From Solwaraspora sp. WMMD792 (GTDB taxonomy: Bacteria > Actinomycetota > Actinomycetes > Mycobacteriales > Micromonosporaceae), in NCBI RefSeq assembly GCF_029626105.1, contig NZ_JARUBH010000009.1:558001-622000 (forward strand): 64,000 nt of DNA, given 5' to 3'. A program made the translations under genes and the position numbers. The notes beneath the pieces are model-generated. The model saw only the letters and a list, made by a program, of their open reading frames with translations. It was not told the DNA's origin and searched no databases. Positions within the stretch are counted from its first letter, which is position 1; each line of letters starts with the position of its first letter. Of the stretch, positions 54,035 to 62,389 are shown in pieces.

Positions 54035-54832
54035 GTGCCTACCGTTGCTGACGACCTGGTGATCGAGCTCGACTCAGTGGGCGTGACCCGCTCCGGCACG
54101 GCCCTGCTGCAGGACATCACCCTGCGGGTGCAGCCCGACCAGCGGTGGGTGGTGCTCGGCCCGAACGGTGCCGGCAAGACCACCCTGCTCAGCCTCGCCG
54201 CCGGCCGGCTGCACCCGACGACCGGGACCGTCCGGGTCCTCGACGAGCAGCTGGGGCGCACCGACCTGGCGGAGCTGCGAACCCGGATCGGGCTGACCAC
54301 CGCCTCCCTCGCCGAACGGATCCCCGGCACCGAGCGGGTGCTCGACGTGGTGCTGACCGCCGCCTGGTCGGTGGTAGGCCGGTGGCGGGAGCGCTACGAC
54401 GAGCTCGACGTGGGTCGGGCGCAGGAGCTGCTCGGCCAGTTCGGCGTGGCCGGGCTGGCGCAGCGCGAGTACGGGACCCTCTCCGAAGGTGAACGCAAGC
54501 GGGTGCAGATCGCCCGGGCGCTGATGACCGACCCGGAGCTGCTGCTGCTCGACGAGCCGGCGGCCGGGCTCGACCTCGGTGCCCGCGAGGAGCTGGTCGG
54601 CCGGCTCGGGGTCCTCGCCCAGGATCCGCATTCCCCGGCGTTGATGCTGGTCACCCACCACGTGGAGGAGATCCCGCCGGGCTTCACCCACGCCCTGCTG
54701 CTGCGCGGCGGCACCGTCGTCGCGGCCGGCGAGCTGGCCGCCACGATCACCGGCGAGCACCTGTCGGAGACGTTCGGCGTACCGCTGGTCGTCGAGCGGG
54801 CGGGCCAGCGGTACACCGCCCGGGCCGCCTGA
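54035..54832 (+). CDS. Stand-alone ABC transporter ATP-binding protein
   Basis: 265 residues. Walker A GPNGAGKTT, a variant signature LSEGERKRVQI, Walker B LLLLDEPAAGLD and the H-loop LVTHHVEEI. The LSEGE signature and whole-protein form are those of the YlmA-like single-ATPase group, whose membrane partner is unknown. No permease gene is near; ribokinase follows 12 bases later. GTG 54035 is preferred to a TTG four codons earlier. Confidence 0.85.
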   Translation: MPTVADDLVIELDSVGVTRSGTALLQDITLRVQPDQRWVVLGPNGAGKTTLLSLAAGRLHPTTGTVRVLDEQLGRTDLAELRTRIGLTTASLAERIPGTERVLDVVLTAAWSVVGRWRERYDELDVGRAQELLGQFGVAGLAQREYGTLSEGERKRVQIARALMTDPELLLLDEPAAGLDLGAREELVGRLGVLAQDPHSPALMLVTHHVEEIPPGFTHALLLRGGTVVAAGELAATITGEHLSETFGVPLVVERAGQRYTARAA

Positions 54833-54844
54833 GCGGAGGACGTC

Positions 54845-55735
54845 GTGACAGCGCCGCGGATCGCGGTGGTCGGCAGCGCGAACATGGACCTGGTGGCGAC
54901 CGCGCCGAGACTGCCGTCGCCGGGGGAGACCCTGCTCGGCACCGACTTCGTCACGGTGCCCGGCGGCAAGGGTGCCAACCAGGCGATCGCGGCGGCCCGC
55001 GCCGGTGGCGACTGCGTGTTCCTCGGCGCGGTCGGCTCGGACGCCTTCGGCGTCACCCTGACCGGCCGGATCGCCCGGTCCGGGGTGGACACGAGCCAGC
55101 TGCGGGTGGTGTACGGGTCGTCCGGCGTCGCGATCGTGATGGTCAACGCGGCCGGTGAGAACGCGATCGTCGTCACCCCGGGCGCCAACGCGGCGTTCCG
55201 TGGGCTCACCGAGCCGGAGCTGGCGGCGGTGCGGGACGCCGACGTGCTGGTGGCGCAGTTGGAGATTCCGCTGGAGACGGTGCTGGCCGCCGCGGCGGCG
55301 GCCCGCGAGGCGGGCACCCGGGTGATCCTCAACGCCGCCCCGGCCCGTGAGCTGCCGGCCGAACTGCTCGACGCGGTGGATCTGCTGGTGGTCAACGAGG
55401 CCGAGGCGCGGGCGATCGTCGGCGTCGGGCGGGAGGATCCGGCGGCGCTGTTGACGGTGGTCCGTCGGGCGGTGCTCACCCTGGGTGCCGAAGGCGCCTG
55501 GTTCGCCGACCGCGACGGTACGGTGCATCACGTGCCGGCCTTTCCAGTCGAGACGGTGGACTCCACCGCCGCCGGTGACGCGTTCACCGGCGCGCTCGCG
55601 GTCGCCTGGGGCGAGGGACGGGACCTGGTGTCCGCGGTCCGGTGGGCGTCGGCGGCCGGTGCGGCCTGCGTACGCCGCCTGGGGGCCTCGGTGTCGTTGC
55701 CGCAGCGCGCCGAGATCGACGCTCTGGCCGGCTGA
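54845..55735 (+). CDS. rbsK: Ribokinase
   Basis: 296 residues of the PfkB family. AVVGSANMDLVATAPRLPSP is the N-terminal signature, GGKGANQAIAAARAGGDCVF the sugar-binding GGKGAN motif and DSTAAGDAFTGALAVAW the C-terminal motif with the catalytic Asp. It phosphorylates D-ribose at O5. GTG 54845 has GGAGGA six bases before it. Twelve bases after the ABC ATPase gene, so likely co-transcribed although a functional link is unclear. Confidence 0.93.
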   Translation: MTAPRIAVVGSANMDLVATAPRLPSPGETLLGTDFVTVPGGKGANQAIAAARAGGDCVFLGAVGSDAFGVTLTGRIARSGVDTSQLRVVYGSSGVAIVMVNAAGENAIVVTPGANAAFRGLTEPELAAVRDADVLVAQLEIPLETVLAAAAAAREAGTRVILNAAPARELPAELLDAVDLLVVNEAEARAIVGVGREDPAALLTVVRRAVLTLGAEGAWFADRDGTVHHVPAFPVETVDSTAAGDAFTGALAVAWGEGRDLVSAVRWASAAGAACVRRLGASVSLPQRAEIDALAG

Positions 55736-55755
55736 TCGACGCCCTGGCCGGCTGA
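55714..55755. repeat. Gene-end duplication after rbsK (20-bp unit)
   Basis: GATCGACGCTCTGGCCGGCT (55714) recurs with one change at 55734, followed each time by TGA or GAC. The TGA at 55733-55735 ends rbsK and is copied at 55753-55755. Confidence 0.8.
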
Positions 55756-55806
55756 CTACCCGCGAAACGCCGGTGCCGGGTGGCGCGGATGCGGGATCAT
55801 CGAGAC

Positions 55807-56214
55807 ATGCGAGTCATTCTCAACCTGCTCTGGCTCATCTTCGGCGGCGGCATCGTGCTCGGCCTCGGGTACGCGGTGGCAGCGCTCGTCTGCTTCGTAC
55901 TGATCGTCACGATCCCGTTCGGAGTGGCGTCGCTGCGGTTGGCCTACTACTCCCTCTGGCCGTTCGGTCGGACGCTGGTCGCGAAGCCGGGGGCGGGGAT
56001 CGGCTCCGGGCTGGCGAACATCCTCTGGGTGGTGCTGGCCGGCTGGTGGCTGGCGCTCACCCACATCGTCACCGGCGTGACGCTCTGTCTGACGATCATC
56101 GGCATCCCGTTCGGGATCGCCAACTTCAAGTTGGTGCCGGCGGCGTTCTGGCCGCTGGGCCGGGAGGTCGTCGACGTCGAGGATCTGCGTCGCCCAGGCC
56201 TGGTCCACGCCTGA
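55807..56214 (+). CDS. YccF domain membrane protein
   Basis: 135 residues from ATG 55807. Two YccF repeats: ILNLLWLIFGGGIVLGLGYA to LIVTIPFGVASLRLAYYSLW, and ANILWVVLAGWWLALTHIVT to LTIIGIPFGIANFKLVPAAF. The (I/L)PFG.A repeats and four helices define the family. Function unknown, inner membrane. It stands 72 bases after rbsK. Confidence 0.92.
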   Translation: MRVILNLLWLIFGGGIVLGLGYAVAALVCFVLIVTIPFGVASLRLAYYSLWPFGRTLVAKPGAGIGSGLANILWVVLAGWWLALTHIVTGVTLCLTIIGIPFGIANFKLVPAAFWPLGREVVDVEDLRRPGLVHA

Positions 56215-56318
56215 CCCGGCCGGCCAGCGGTCCCGTCCGGGTGTCGGGCGGGTGGTCGACGGCACCTGCTGGCGCCCCGTACATGCCCGAGTCCGTGTCA
56301 GTGGCGGCGCCGGGGCGG

Positions 56319-56954
56319 TCAGGCCGTGCCGGTGTAGAAGGCGGTCGTCCGCTCCGCAGCCTCGCCCGCCTCGGTCGGATCGGTGCCGGCGGCGACGCTC
56401 GCCGCACGCCACTGGTCGCTGCTGCGGGTGATGAACTCTCGCCCCTCGGCCGACGTGCTCCACGCCTCGACCGCCTGGGGGTCGACCGGCTGTTGCGGGG
56501 CCGCCAGGTGCAGGGTGAGCCCGATCAGGGCCAGGTCCCAGCCCACACCGGTGGCGCCGGGCCCGAACTGTGCCCACCGTTCGTCGTCGACGTGCGCCAC
56601 GTGCTCCAGCTCGAACCGGGTCGTTCCGTCGGACAGCGGGCTCAGCCGTACCTCGATCCAGCTCACCTCGCCGCCGAACTCCCAGGTGGCGGCGAAGCTC
56701 TTCGGCGGGTCGCAGCGCTGCACCACACCCCCGGCGTTGCCTTCGAGCTGGTAGCGGCCGTGCAGTCGGAGCTCGCCGGAGACCGGCAGGAACCAGCGGG
56801 GGAGGCGTTCGGCGCTGGTGCAGGCGTCCCAGAGTTCGTCGACGCTTGCCGCGTAGGTGCGGGAGATGGTCTGCACCCGGGCGGTGCCCGCATCGAGGAC
56901 CCGACTGCCGATCCGTCGTTCGACGGTGCTGATCTGCTCGTCAATGTCGATCAT
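56319..56954 (-). CDS. SRPBCC/AHSA1-like protein
   Basis: 211 residues with VQTISRTYAASVDELWDACT, RLPRWFLPVSGELRLHGRYQ, WEFGGEVSWIEVRL and FELEHVAHVDDERWAQFGPG, the pattern of AHSA1-type START-like proteins. The long C-terminal helix ends near AAERTTAFYTGTA. ATG 56954 is chosen as MIDIDEQIST is plausible; the frame is open to GTG 57008. ArsR regulators often accompany such genes; none is adjacent here. Confidence 0.85.
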   Translation of the reverse strand: MIDIDEQISTVERRIGSRVLDAGTARVQTISRTYAASVDELWDACTSAERLPRWFLPVSGELRLHGRYQLEGNAGGVVQRCDPPKSFAATWEFGGEVSWIEVRLSPLSDGTTRFELEHVAHVDDERWAQFGPGATGVGWDLALIGLTLHLAAPQQPVDPQAVEAWSTSAEGREFITRSSDQWRAASVAAGTDPTEAGEAAERTTAFYTGTA

Positions 56955-56977
56955 CGTCGCTCCATAGACGTGTGTGT

Positions 56978-57032
56978 CCACCGGTCGGAAGGTCCGACCG
57001 GTGGGCACAGTATCAGCAATATCTTATATAAG
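56978..57032 (-). promoter_or_regulatory. Hairpin and TATA palindrome before the SRPBCC gene
   Basis: An 11-bp stem with 5-base loop (56978-56988 with 56994-57004) lies 24 bases before the gene's ATG. Upstream of it CTTATATAAG (57023-57032) is a perfect 10-bp AT-rich palindrome, rare in this DNA and likely a promoter or operator. Confidence 0.45.
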
Positions 57033-57054
57033 CTACTCGTGTTGCTTTCCGGGT

Positions 57055-57828
57055 TCAGGGTGTCGGGCGGCCGGTCAGGACTCGGGGCCCGGACGGTGTG
57101 ATGGCGACCGTGTGTTCGGAGTGGGCGGTACGGGAGCCGTCGGCGGAACGGATCGTCCAGCCGTCCTCGTCGTACCTGATCTTGTTGGTGGAGTGACAGA
57201 ACCAGGGTTCGATCGCGATGGTCAGGCCGGGATCGAGCCGCATCCCACGGCCGGCACGGCCGGTGTTGGCGACATGCGGGTCCTCGTGCATCGTGCGGCC
57301 GATGCCGTGACCGCCGAACTCGCCGTTGACGCTGTAGCCGTACGAACCGGCGACCTCGCCGATCGCGGCGCAGACGTCGCCGAGGCGCCCGCCGGGCTGG
57401 GCGGCGGCGATCGCCGCCGCGAGGGCGACCTCGGTGGCCTCGATCAGCCGCAGATCGGCCGGATCGGGGGTGCCGACGATGACGGAGACCGCGGAGTCGG
57501 CCACCCAGCCGTCGATGCCGACCGCCATGTCGATGCTGAGCAGGTCGCCGTCGCGCAGTACGTAGTCGTGCGGGAGGCCGTGCAGAACCGCGTCGTTGAC
57601 CGACAGGCACAGTACGTTGCGGAACGGACCGCGGCCGAACGACGGGGCATAGTCCCAGTAGCAGGACTCGGCGCCGCGTTCGGCGATCCGCCGCCGGGCG
57701 TGGTGCTCGATGTCCATCAGGTTGACGCCGACCGCGGCGACACCGCTCAGTTCGGCGAGCAGTTCGCCGACAAACTGCCCGGTCACCGCCATCCGGTCGA
57801 TCTCCTGGGCGGACTTGAGCTCGATCAC
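57055..57828 (-). CDS. map: Methionine aminopeptidase, type I
   Basis: 257 residues. Metal ligands and substrate site in LLSIDMAVGIDGWVADSAV (two Asp), GGHGIGRTMHEDPHV (His) and TIAIEPWFC (Glu), final Glu in AHSEHTVAIT. It removes the initiator Met from new proteins. Unlike the main map, which follows adk near secY, this copy sits by a small XRE gene and is probably an extra paralogue. Divergent from the XRE gene with a palindrome between. Confidence 0.94.
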   Translation of the reverse strand: MIELKSAQEIDRMAVTGQFVGELLAELSGVAAVGVNLMDIEHHARRRIAERGAESCYWDYAPSFGRGPFRNVLCLSVNDAVLHGLPHDYVLRDGDLLSIDMAVGIDGWVADSAVSVIVGTPDPADLRLIEATEVALAAAIAAAQPGGRLGDVCAAIGEVAGSYGYSVNGEFGGHGIGRTMHEDPHVANTGRAGRGMRLDPGLTIAIEPWFCHSTNKIRYDEDGWTIRSADGSRTAHSEHTVAITPSGPRVLTGRPTP

Positions 57829-57850
57829 GACAGCCTCCCTCTCCCTCTGC

Positions 57851-57864
57851 GGTATTTTTATACC
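57851..57864. promoter_or_regulatory. GGTATTTTTATACC palindrome between map and XRE gene
   Basis: GGTAT-TTTT-ATACC stands midway between the divergent starts and is the only AT-rich stretch there. It may be an operator for the small XRE protein. TATCCT (57892-57897) ends eight bases before the XRE ATG, suggesting a leaderless message. Confidence 0.5.
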
Positions 57865-57905
57865 ACGCCGGTCCGAGGGCGCTCCGGAGAGCTATCCTGC
57901 TGGAC

Positions 57906-58172
57906 ATGGTCCGCCAACCGCTCACCGCCGAACAGATCGCCGCAGGCCAGCGACTCGGTGCCGCTTTGCGGGTCGCCCGGGCCGGCCGCAGCCTCGTCGA
58001 GGTGGCGCTGGCGGCCGGCATCTCCCCCGAGACACTGCGCAAGATCGAAGCGGGCCGGCTTCCGGCGCCGGCGTTCGGCACCGTCGTCCGGCTCAGCCAG
58101 GCCCTCGACGTCCCCCTCGGCGACCTGGCCGACGTCTGGCTGGCCGAGATACCCGTCCGTCAGGCGTCCTAG
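57906..58172 (+). CDS. Small XRE-family DNA-binding protein
   Basis: 88 residues, nearly all helix-turn-helix: GAALRVARAGRSLVEVALAA, GISPETLRKIEAGRLPAPAF and TVVRLSQALDVPLGDLADVW. No effector domain, so it may act as a simple repressor of itself and of the divergent map gene. ATG 57906 is close to the predicted transcription start. Confidence 0.88.
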   Translation: MVRQPLTAEQIAAGQRLGAALRVARAGRSLVEVALAAGISPETLRKIEAGRLPAPAFGTVVRLSQALDVPLGDLADVWLAEIPVRQAS

Positions 58173-58175
58173 CGC

Positions 58176-58943
58176 TCACTCGCCCGGTGGCGGGGCCTCG
58201 TCCGCACCGAGCCGGTCCGCGCCCCGGCGGCGCAACATCCGCAGACCCGGGATGCCGGCCACCGCCAACTTCAGGTCCCGGGTCACCTCCAGCAGGTCGT
58301 GGATGTCCGGCCCGACCCGGTCCAGGGTGGCCAGGATCGGTAGCACGTCGGCCTTGAGATGCTGGGTCAGCCGGGGCAGCTCGTCGACCAGCCGCACCGC
58401 CGCGTCCACCTCATCCTCGCTCAACTGCTCGACGAAGTGCCGGGCCATCGGAGCGCCACGGCGCAGCGCCGGCTCGTACTCGCCGATAAGCTCGGCCGAC
58501 CGCTCGGCGATCTCCTCGCTGCGCCCCACCACCCGACTGGCCCCCACCGCCACCCGGTCGGCGTCGGTGAGCAGCGTCTGCGCGGCGGCCGCCACCCGGG
58601 TCGCGGCCGCCACCGCGTCGGTCGCCGCCGTGGCGATCGTCTCCACCCGTAGGGTCGCCTCCTCCGCCTCCGCGACCACCCGTTCGCTGCGGTCGAGCAG
58701 CATCTCGACCCGGTCGACCACCGTGCCGACCCGTTGCACCAGAGCCTCGATCTCATCCAGTACGGCGAACGCGCGCGACGGCACGGCGGCGTACTCGGAG
58801 GTGAGTCGGCCCATCCGGGTCGCCACCTCACCGGCCTGGCCAGTGGCCCGCCCGGCCGCGCCGGTCACCGCACCGGCGACCTGCCCGACGGTGGATCTGG
58901 TAAGTGCGACAAGACTCGCCGGGGACGGCAGCGGGAGTGGCAT
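58176..58943 (-). CDS. Long helical hypothetical protein
   Basis: 255 residues, almost wholly helical with Ala-rich heptads (VLDEIEALVQRVGTVVDRVE, LDRSERVVAEAEEATLRVET, AVAAATRVAAAAQTLLTDAD), like the coiled-coil 'DUF948/phasin-like' proteins of actinobacteria; the exact family is not certain. The C-terminus (LAVAGIPGLRMLRRRGADRL) is basic. ATG 58943 almost touches AGGGAG; GTG 58973 is an alternative overlapping the upstream gene. It follows the DUF6232 gene by four bases. Confidence 0.75.
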   Translation of the reverse strand: MPLPLPSPASLVALTRSTVGQVAGAVTGAAGRATGQAGEVATRMGRLTSEYAAVPSRAFAVLDEIEALVQRVGTVVDRVEMLLDRSERVVAEAEEATLRVETIATAATDAVAAATRVAAAAQTLLTDADRVAVGASRVVGRSEEIAERSAELIGEYEPALRRGAPMARHFVEQLSEDEVDAAVRLVDELPRLTQHLKADVLPILATLDRVGPDIHDLLEVTRDLKLAVAGIPGLRMLRRRGADRLGADEAPPPGE

Positions 58944-58947
58944 CTCC

Positions 58948-59577
58948 CTATTGTGCGGCGCGCCGGCCACCACCGCTGGCGCGCCGGTCGGCGGAACCCG
59001 GCGCGGGCCGGGGCAGCGCCGGTCGGCCCGGTGTGGCTGGGCCCGGTGTGGCTCGGGCCGTTATGGCTCGGGCCGGAGCGGTTCGGCCCGGTGTTGCTCG
59101 GGCCGGGACGGGCGCTTGCGATGCCAGCGCGGCCTCGACCGCACGGCGTAGCGCGCGGTGGATGCGTCCCACCCGCAGCGCGTCCCGGTCGGACACCAGT
59201 AGCACCGGGGCGCCCCGTACCTCGGCCCAGAGTTCGAGCAGGTGCGCGCCCCGGTCGTAGGAGTCGTCGAGCAGCCCGAGCAGCAGGTCCGCGATCGGGA
59301 TGATGACCAGCCCGACCAGGATCGATCCACCGATCAGCGCGATGGTGACGGTCGGCGAGGCGTTGATGGTCAGCGCGGTTGCCAGCCCGATGATCGCGGT
59401 CGCCACCGGGGCCAGGAAAGCGACGCCGACCATGCCCCGGCCGGCCAGGGCACTCCACGAGCGGGCACCCCGCCGCTGCCAGATCCGGTGCACCTGGGTG
59501 AGCGGATGTCGGTGCTGGTCCACCCGGATCTCGGTGGAGGTGATCCGTACGGATTTGTCATCGTAGTAGGTGATCAT
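58948..59577 (-). CDS. DUF6232 family membrane protein with repetitive tail
   Basis: 209 residues. MITYYDDKSVRITSTEIRVD and HPLTQVHRIWQRRGARSW, two membrane helices (VAFLAPVATAIIGLATAL, VTIALIGGSILVGLVIIPIA), a cytosolic LDDSYDRGAHLLELWAEVRG, then a Pro/Ala/Arg-rich tail from about 155. The tail (ATPGRTAPARAITARATPGP) is coded by imperfect 15-bp tandem repeats at 59030-59110. Paralogue of the protein at 28977. Function unknown. Confidence 0.8.
   Translation of the reverse strand: MITYYDDKSVRITSTEIRVDQHRHPLTQVHRIWQRRGARSWSALAGRGMVGVAFLAPVATAIIGLATALTINASPTVTIALIGGSILVGLVIIPIADLLLGLLDDSYDRGAHLLELWAEVRGAPVLLVSDRDALRVGRIHRALRRAVEAALASQAPVPARATPGRTAPARAITARATPGPATPGRPALPRPAPGSADRRASGGGRRAAQ
59030..59110. 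repeat. 15-bp imperfect tandem repeat in the DUF6232 tail
   Basis: Units of the form CTCGGGCCGG-GTGG / CCCGGTGTGGCTCGG repeat about five times. The unit is a multiple of three, so changes in copy number keep the frame and alter only the tail length. Confidence 0.6.
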
Positions 59578-59671
59578 CCGTCTGCCCCCCTCACGTTGTG
59601 GATCACGTTACCCACTCTCCGGCGTTCGCCGTAGGCTGTCCCAGAACGCGACGTCGATGGGGAGGTCCGCC

Positions 59672-60445
59672 GTGCCGGAGCTGGTGCTGGTCGAGGTCGA
59701 GCAGGGGGTGGCCACGATTCGGCTGGCCCGGCCGCCGATGAACGCGCTGAACGCGGCGGTGCAGGAGGAGCTGCGCGACGCCGCGCGTACCGTCGCCGAC
59801 GACGAGCGGGTCCGGGCCGTCGTGGTCTACGGCGGAGAGAAGGTCTTCGCAGCCGGCGCCGACATCAAAGAGATGGCCGACATGTCGTACGTGGACATGG
59901 CGGCACGCGCGGCGCAGCTGTCCAGCGCCTTCGACGCGGTCGCCCGGATCCCGAAACCGGTGGTCGCCGCGATCACCGGCTACGCCCTCGGCGGCGGCTG
60001 CGAGCTGGCCCTGGCCTGCGACTGGCGGGTGGTCGCCGAGGACGCCAAACTCGGCCAGCCGGAGATCAAACTGGGGGTCATCCCCGGTGCCGGCGGCACC
60101 CAGCGACTGGCCCGGCTGGTCGGCCCGGCGCGCGCCAAGGACATCATCCTGTCCGGACGGATGGTCGACGCCGCCGAGGCCGAGCGGATCGGCCTGGCCG
60201 ACCGCGTCGTCCCGGCCGACCAGGTGTACGCGGCGGCACTCGACATGGTCCGGCCGTTCGTGACCGGCCCGGCCCAGGCGGTCAAGGCGGCCAAGTTGGC
60301 CATCGACGGGGGTCTGGAGATGGACCTCGCCTCCGGCCTGGCCTGGGAGAGTCAACTGTTCGCCGGCCTGTTCGCCACCGACGACCGCACCGAGGGGATG
60401 GCGGCGTTCGTCGCCAAGCGTAAGCCTGACTTCACCGGTCGCTAG
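59672..60445 (+). CDS. Enoyl-CoA hydratase/isomerase
   Basis: 257 residues of the crotonase family: ATIRLARPPMNALNAAVQEE, the oxyanion-hole segment KVFAAGADIKEMADM, ITGYALGGGCELALACD and the two catalytic Glu positions in LGQPEIKLGVIPGAGGTQRL. It hydrates 2-enoyl-CoA in fatty-acid breakdown. GTG 59672 has GGAGG seven bases upstream. No other beta-oxidation gene is adjacent. Confidence 0.95.
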   Translation: MPELVLVEVEQGVATIRLARPPMNALNAAVQEELRDAARTVADDERVRAVVVYGGEKVFAAGADIKEMADMSYVDMAARAAQLSSAFDAVARIPKPVVAAITGYALGGGCELALACDWRVVAEDAKLGQPEIKLGVIPGAGGTQRLARLVGPARAKDIILSGRMVDAAEAERIGLADRVVPADQVYAAALDMVRPFVTGPAQAVKAAKLAIDGGLEMDLASGLAWESQLFAGLFATDDRTEGMAAFVAKRKPDFTGR

Positions 60446-60613
60446 CCCGTATCGGCCCTCGGCCGGCCCCTCCGCCGGCCCTTCGGCCGGCCCCTGAACC
60501 GGCTCGGTGCCGGCGGTGCCGGTCGCAGGTGGATGCCGAACGAAGTGACTGGGCGGTAACCTGCTCGGGGGCGCGCCGGCCGGGCGGGCCCGGGGCGACG
60601 GGAGGCATCGGCG

Positions 60614-62236
60614 ATGGCGGAGCGGATCGAGGGACACGGCGGGACGTTGGCGCTGGCCGCCGCCCAGGCGTACGGCGTACGCGAGCTGTTCACCCTCTCC
60701 GGCGGCCACATCTTCCCGCTCTACGACGCCGCACACGCCGCCGACTTCCCGATCTACGACGTACGGCACGAGCAGACCGCCGTCTTCGCCGCCGAGGCGG
60801 TGGCGAAACTGCAGCGTCGTCCCGGGCTGGCCGCACTCACCGCCGGCCCCGGCGTCACCAACGGCATTTCCGGTCTGACCAGCGCCTTCTTCAACGCCGC
60901 GCCGGTGCTGGTGCTCGGCGGCCGGGCACCGGCGTTCCGCTGGGGGTCGGGCAGCCTGCAGGAGATCGACCACGTACCGCTGGTCGCCCCGGTCACCAAG
61001 CACGCCGCCACGGTCGCCGCGACCGACGACGTACCGGCCGCGGTCGGTGCCGCGCTGTCCGCCGCGCTCACCCCGCACCGCGGCCCCGCCTTCCTCGACC
61101 TGCCGCTGGAGGTTGTCTTCTCGACCGCCGAGGTGACCGCGCCGACCGCCGACGCGGTGCCGGTGGTCGAGCCCGACCCGGACGAGGTCGCCCGCGCGGC
61201 CCGGCTGATCGCCGCCGCCGACCGTCCGGTGATCGTCGCCGGCTCCGACGTGTACGCCGGGGACGCCGTCGCCGCGTTGCGGGAGGCCGCCGAGGCGCTG
61301 CAGGTGCCGGTCTTCACCAACGGCATGGGGCGTGGATCGCTGCCGCCGGGGCACCCGCTGGCCTTCGCGAAGGCGCGGCGGGTCGCGTTCGGTCGGGCCG
61401 ACGTGGTGGTGGTGGTCGGCACCCCGCTGGACTTCCGGCTCAGCTTCGGTGACTTCGGCGCCGCCCAGGTGGTGCACGTCGTCGACGCGCCGAGCCAGCG
61501 GGCGACCCACGTACAGCCGGCCGTTTCGCCCGCCGGTGACCTGCGGCTGATCCTGTCCGCGTTCGCTGACCACTCCGGCGACCGGGCCGACCACACCGGC
61601 TGGCTGGCCGACCTGCGCGCCGCCGAGGAGCAGGCCAGGGCGCGGGACGCGGCGGAGCTCGCCGCCGAGTCCGACCCGATCCGCCCGTCGCGGATCTACG
61701 GCGAACTGCGGGCGGTGCTCGACCCGGATGCCGTCACCATCGGCGACGGCGGTGACTTCGTCTCGTACGCCGGCCGCTACCTGGAGCCGTCGGTGCCCGG
61801 CAGTTGGCTCGATCCCGGCCCGTACGGCTGCCTCGGCACCGGCATGGGCTACGCGATGGGTGCCCGGCTCACCTACCCGGACCGGCAGGTCTGCGTGCTG
61901 ATGGGCGACGGCGCGGCCGGCTTCTCGCTGATGGACGTCGAGTCGCTGGCCCGGCAGAAGCTGCCGGTCGTGATCGTGGTCGGCAACAACGGAATCTGGG
62001 GGTTGGAGAAGCACCCGATGCGCGCCATGTACGGCTACGACGTCGCCGCCGATCTGCAGCCGGGGCTGCGCTACGACGAGATCGTCGGGGCGCTGGGCGG
62101 CGCGGGGGAGACGGTCACCAAGGCCGGCGACATCGGTCCGGCGCTGCGTCGGGCCTTCGACGCCGGGGTGCCGTACCTGGTCAATGTGTTGACCGACCCG
62201 GACGACGCCTATCCGCGCTCGTCGAACCTGGCCTGA
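60614..62236 (+). CDS. ThDP-dependent acetolactate synthase-like enzyme
   Basis: 540 residues. The ThDP-activating Glu is in YDVRHEQTAVFAAEAVAKL, the pyrophosphate motif GDGAAGFSLMDVESL ends with VVGNN, and TAGPGVTNGISGL, APVLVLGGRAP and PAFLDLPLEVVF are conserved acetolactate-synthase parts. It is like the catalytic IlvB-type proteins without the small subunit (IlvX/IlvG-like, such as Rv3509c), whose substrate is often not branched-chain precursors. No ilvN or ilvC gene follows. ATG 60614 is preceded by GGGAGG. Confidence 0.9.
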   Translation: MAERIEGHGGTLALAAAQAYGVRELFTLSGGHIFPLYDAAHAADFPIYDVRHEQTAVFAAEAVAKLQRRPGLAALTAGPGVTNGISGLTSAFFNAAPVLVLGGRAPAFRWGSGSLQEIDHVPLVAPVTKHAATVAATDDVPAAVGAALSAALTPHRGPAFLDLPLEVVFSTAEVTAPTADAVPVVEPDPDEVARAARLIAAADRPVIVAGSDVYAGDAVAALREAAEALQVPVFTNGMGRGSLPPGHPLAFAKARRVAFGRADVVVVVGTPLDFRLSFGDFGAAQVVHVVDAPSQRATHVQPAVSPAGDLRLILSAFADHSGDRADHTGWLADLRAAEEQARARDAAELAAESDPIRPSRIYGELRAVLDPDAVTIGDGGDFVSYAGRYLEPSVPGSWLDPGPYGCLGTGMGYAMGARLTYPDRQVCVLMGDGAAGFSLMDVESLARQKLPVVIVVGNNGIWGLEKHPMRAMYGYDVAADLQPGLRYDEIVGALGGAGETVTKAGDIGPALRRAFDAGVPYLVNVLTDPDDAYPRSSNLA

Positions 62237-62300
62237 GCGCTGGTCGGACCTGGCCTGAGCGCTGGTCGAACCTGGCCTGAGCGCTGGTCGGACCTGGCTC
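62221..62300. repeat. 22-bp tandem repeat over the gene end, 3.6 copies
   Basis: Units begin at 62221, 62243, 62265 and 62287 as GTCG(A/G)ACCTGGCCTGAGCGCTG. The base at position five alternates A, G, A, G, implying that a 44-bp pair was itself duplicated. Since 22 is not a multiple of three, the copies place TGA in all three reading frames. Confidence 0.9.
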
Positions 62301-62350
62301 TGACGGATCGCCGACCCGATCTGGTCGGCAAATGCTTGGCGGAATGTCGG

Positions 62351-62389
62351 TCCTGTCGTTCATTGTGGGTCTGCAGACAAACGACAGGA
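62351..62389 (+). promoter_or_regulatory. Inverted repeat that can mask the drrA-like ribosome-binding site
   Basis: TCCTGTCGTT (62351-62360) and AACGACAGGA (62380-62389) are perfect reverse complements. The right arm contains the AGGA of the ribosome-binding site for the ATG at 62396. The element could be an operator at DNA level or a translational gate in the message. Confidence 0.5.

Noticed and set aside
59603-62014. Open frame of about 800 codons on the minus strand opposite the enoyl-CoA hydratase and ThDP-enzyme genes
   Set aside because: Runs across two well-supported genes and their intergenic gap with no family motif; antisense artefact of codon bias.
62221-62300. Repeat considered as a CRISPR array
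   Set aside because: Units are contiguous 22-mers with no unique spacers and contain the gene's own stop codon; no cas genes nearby.
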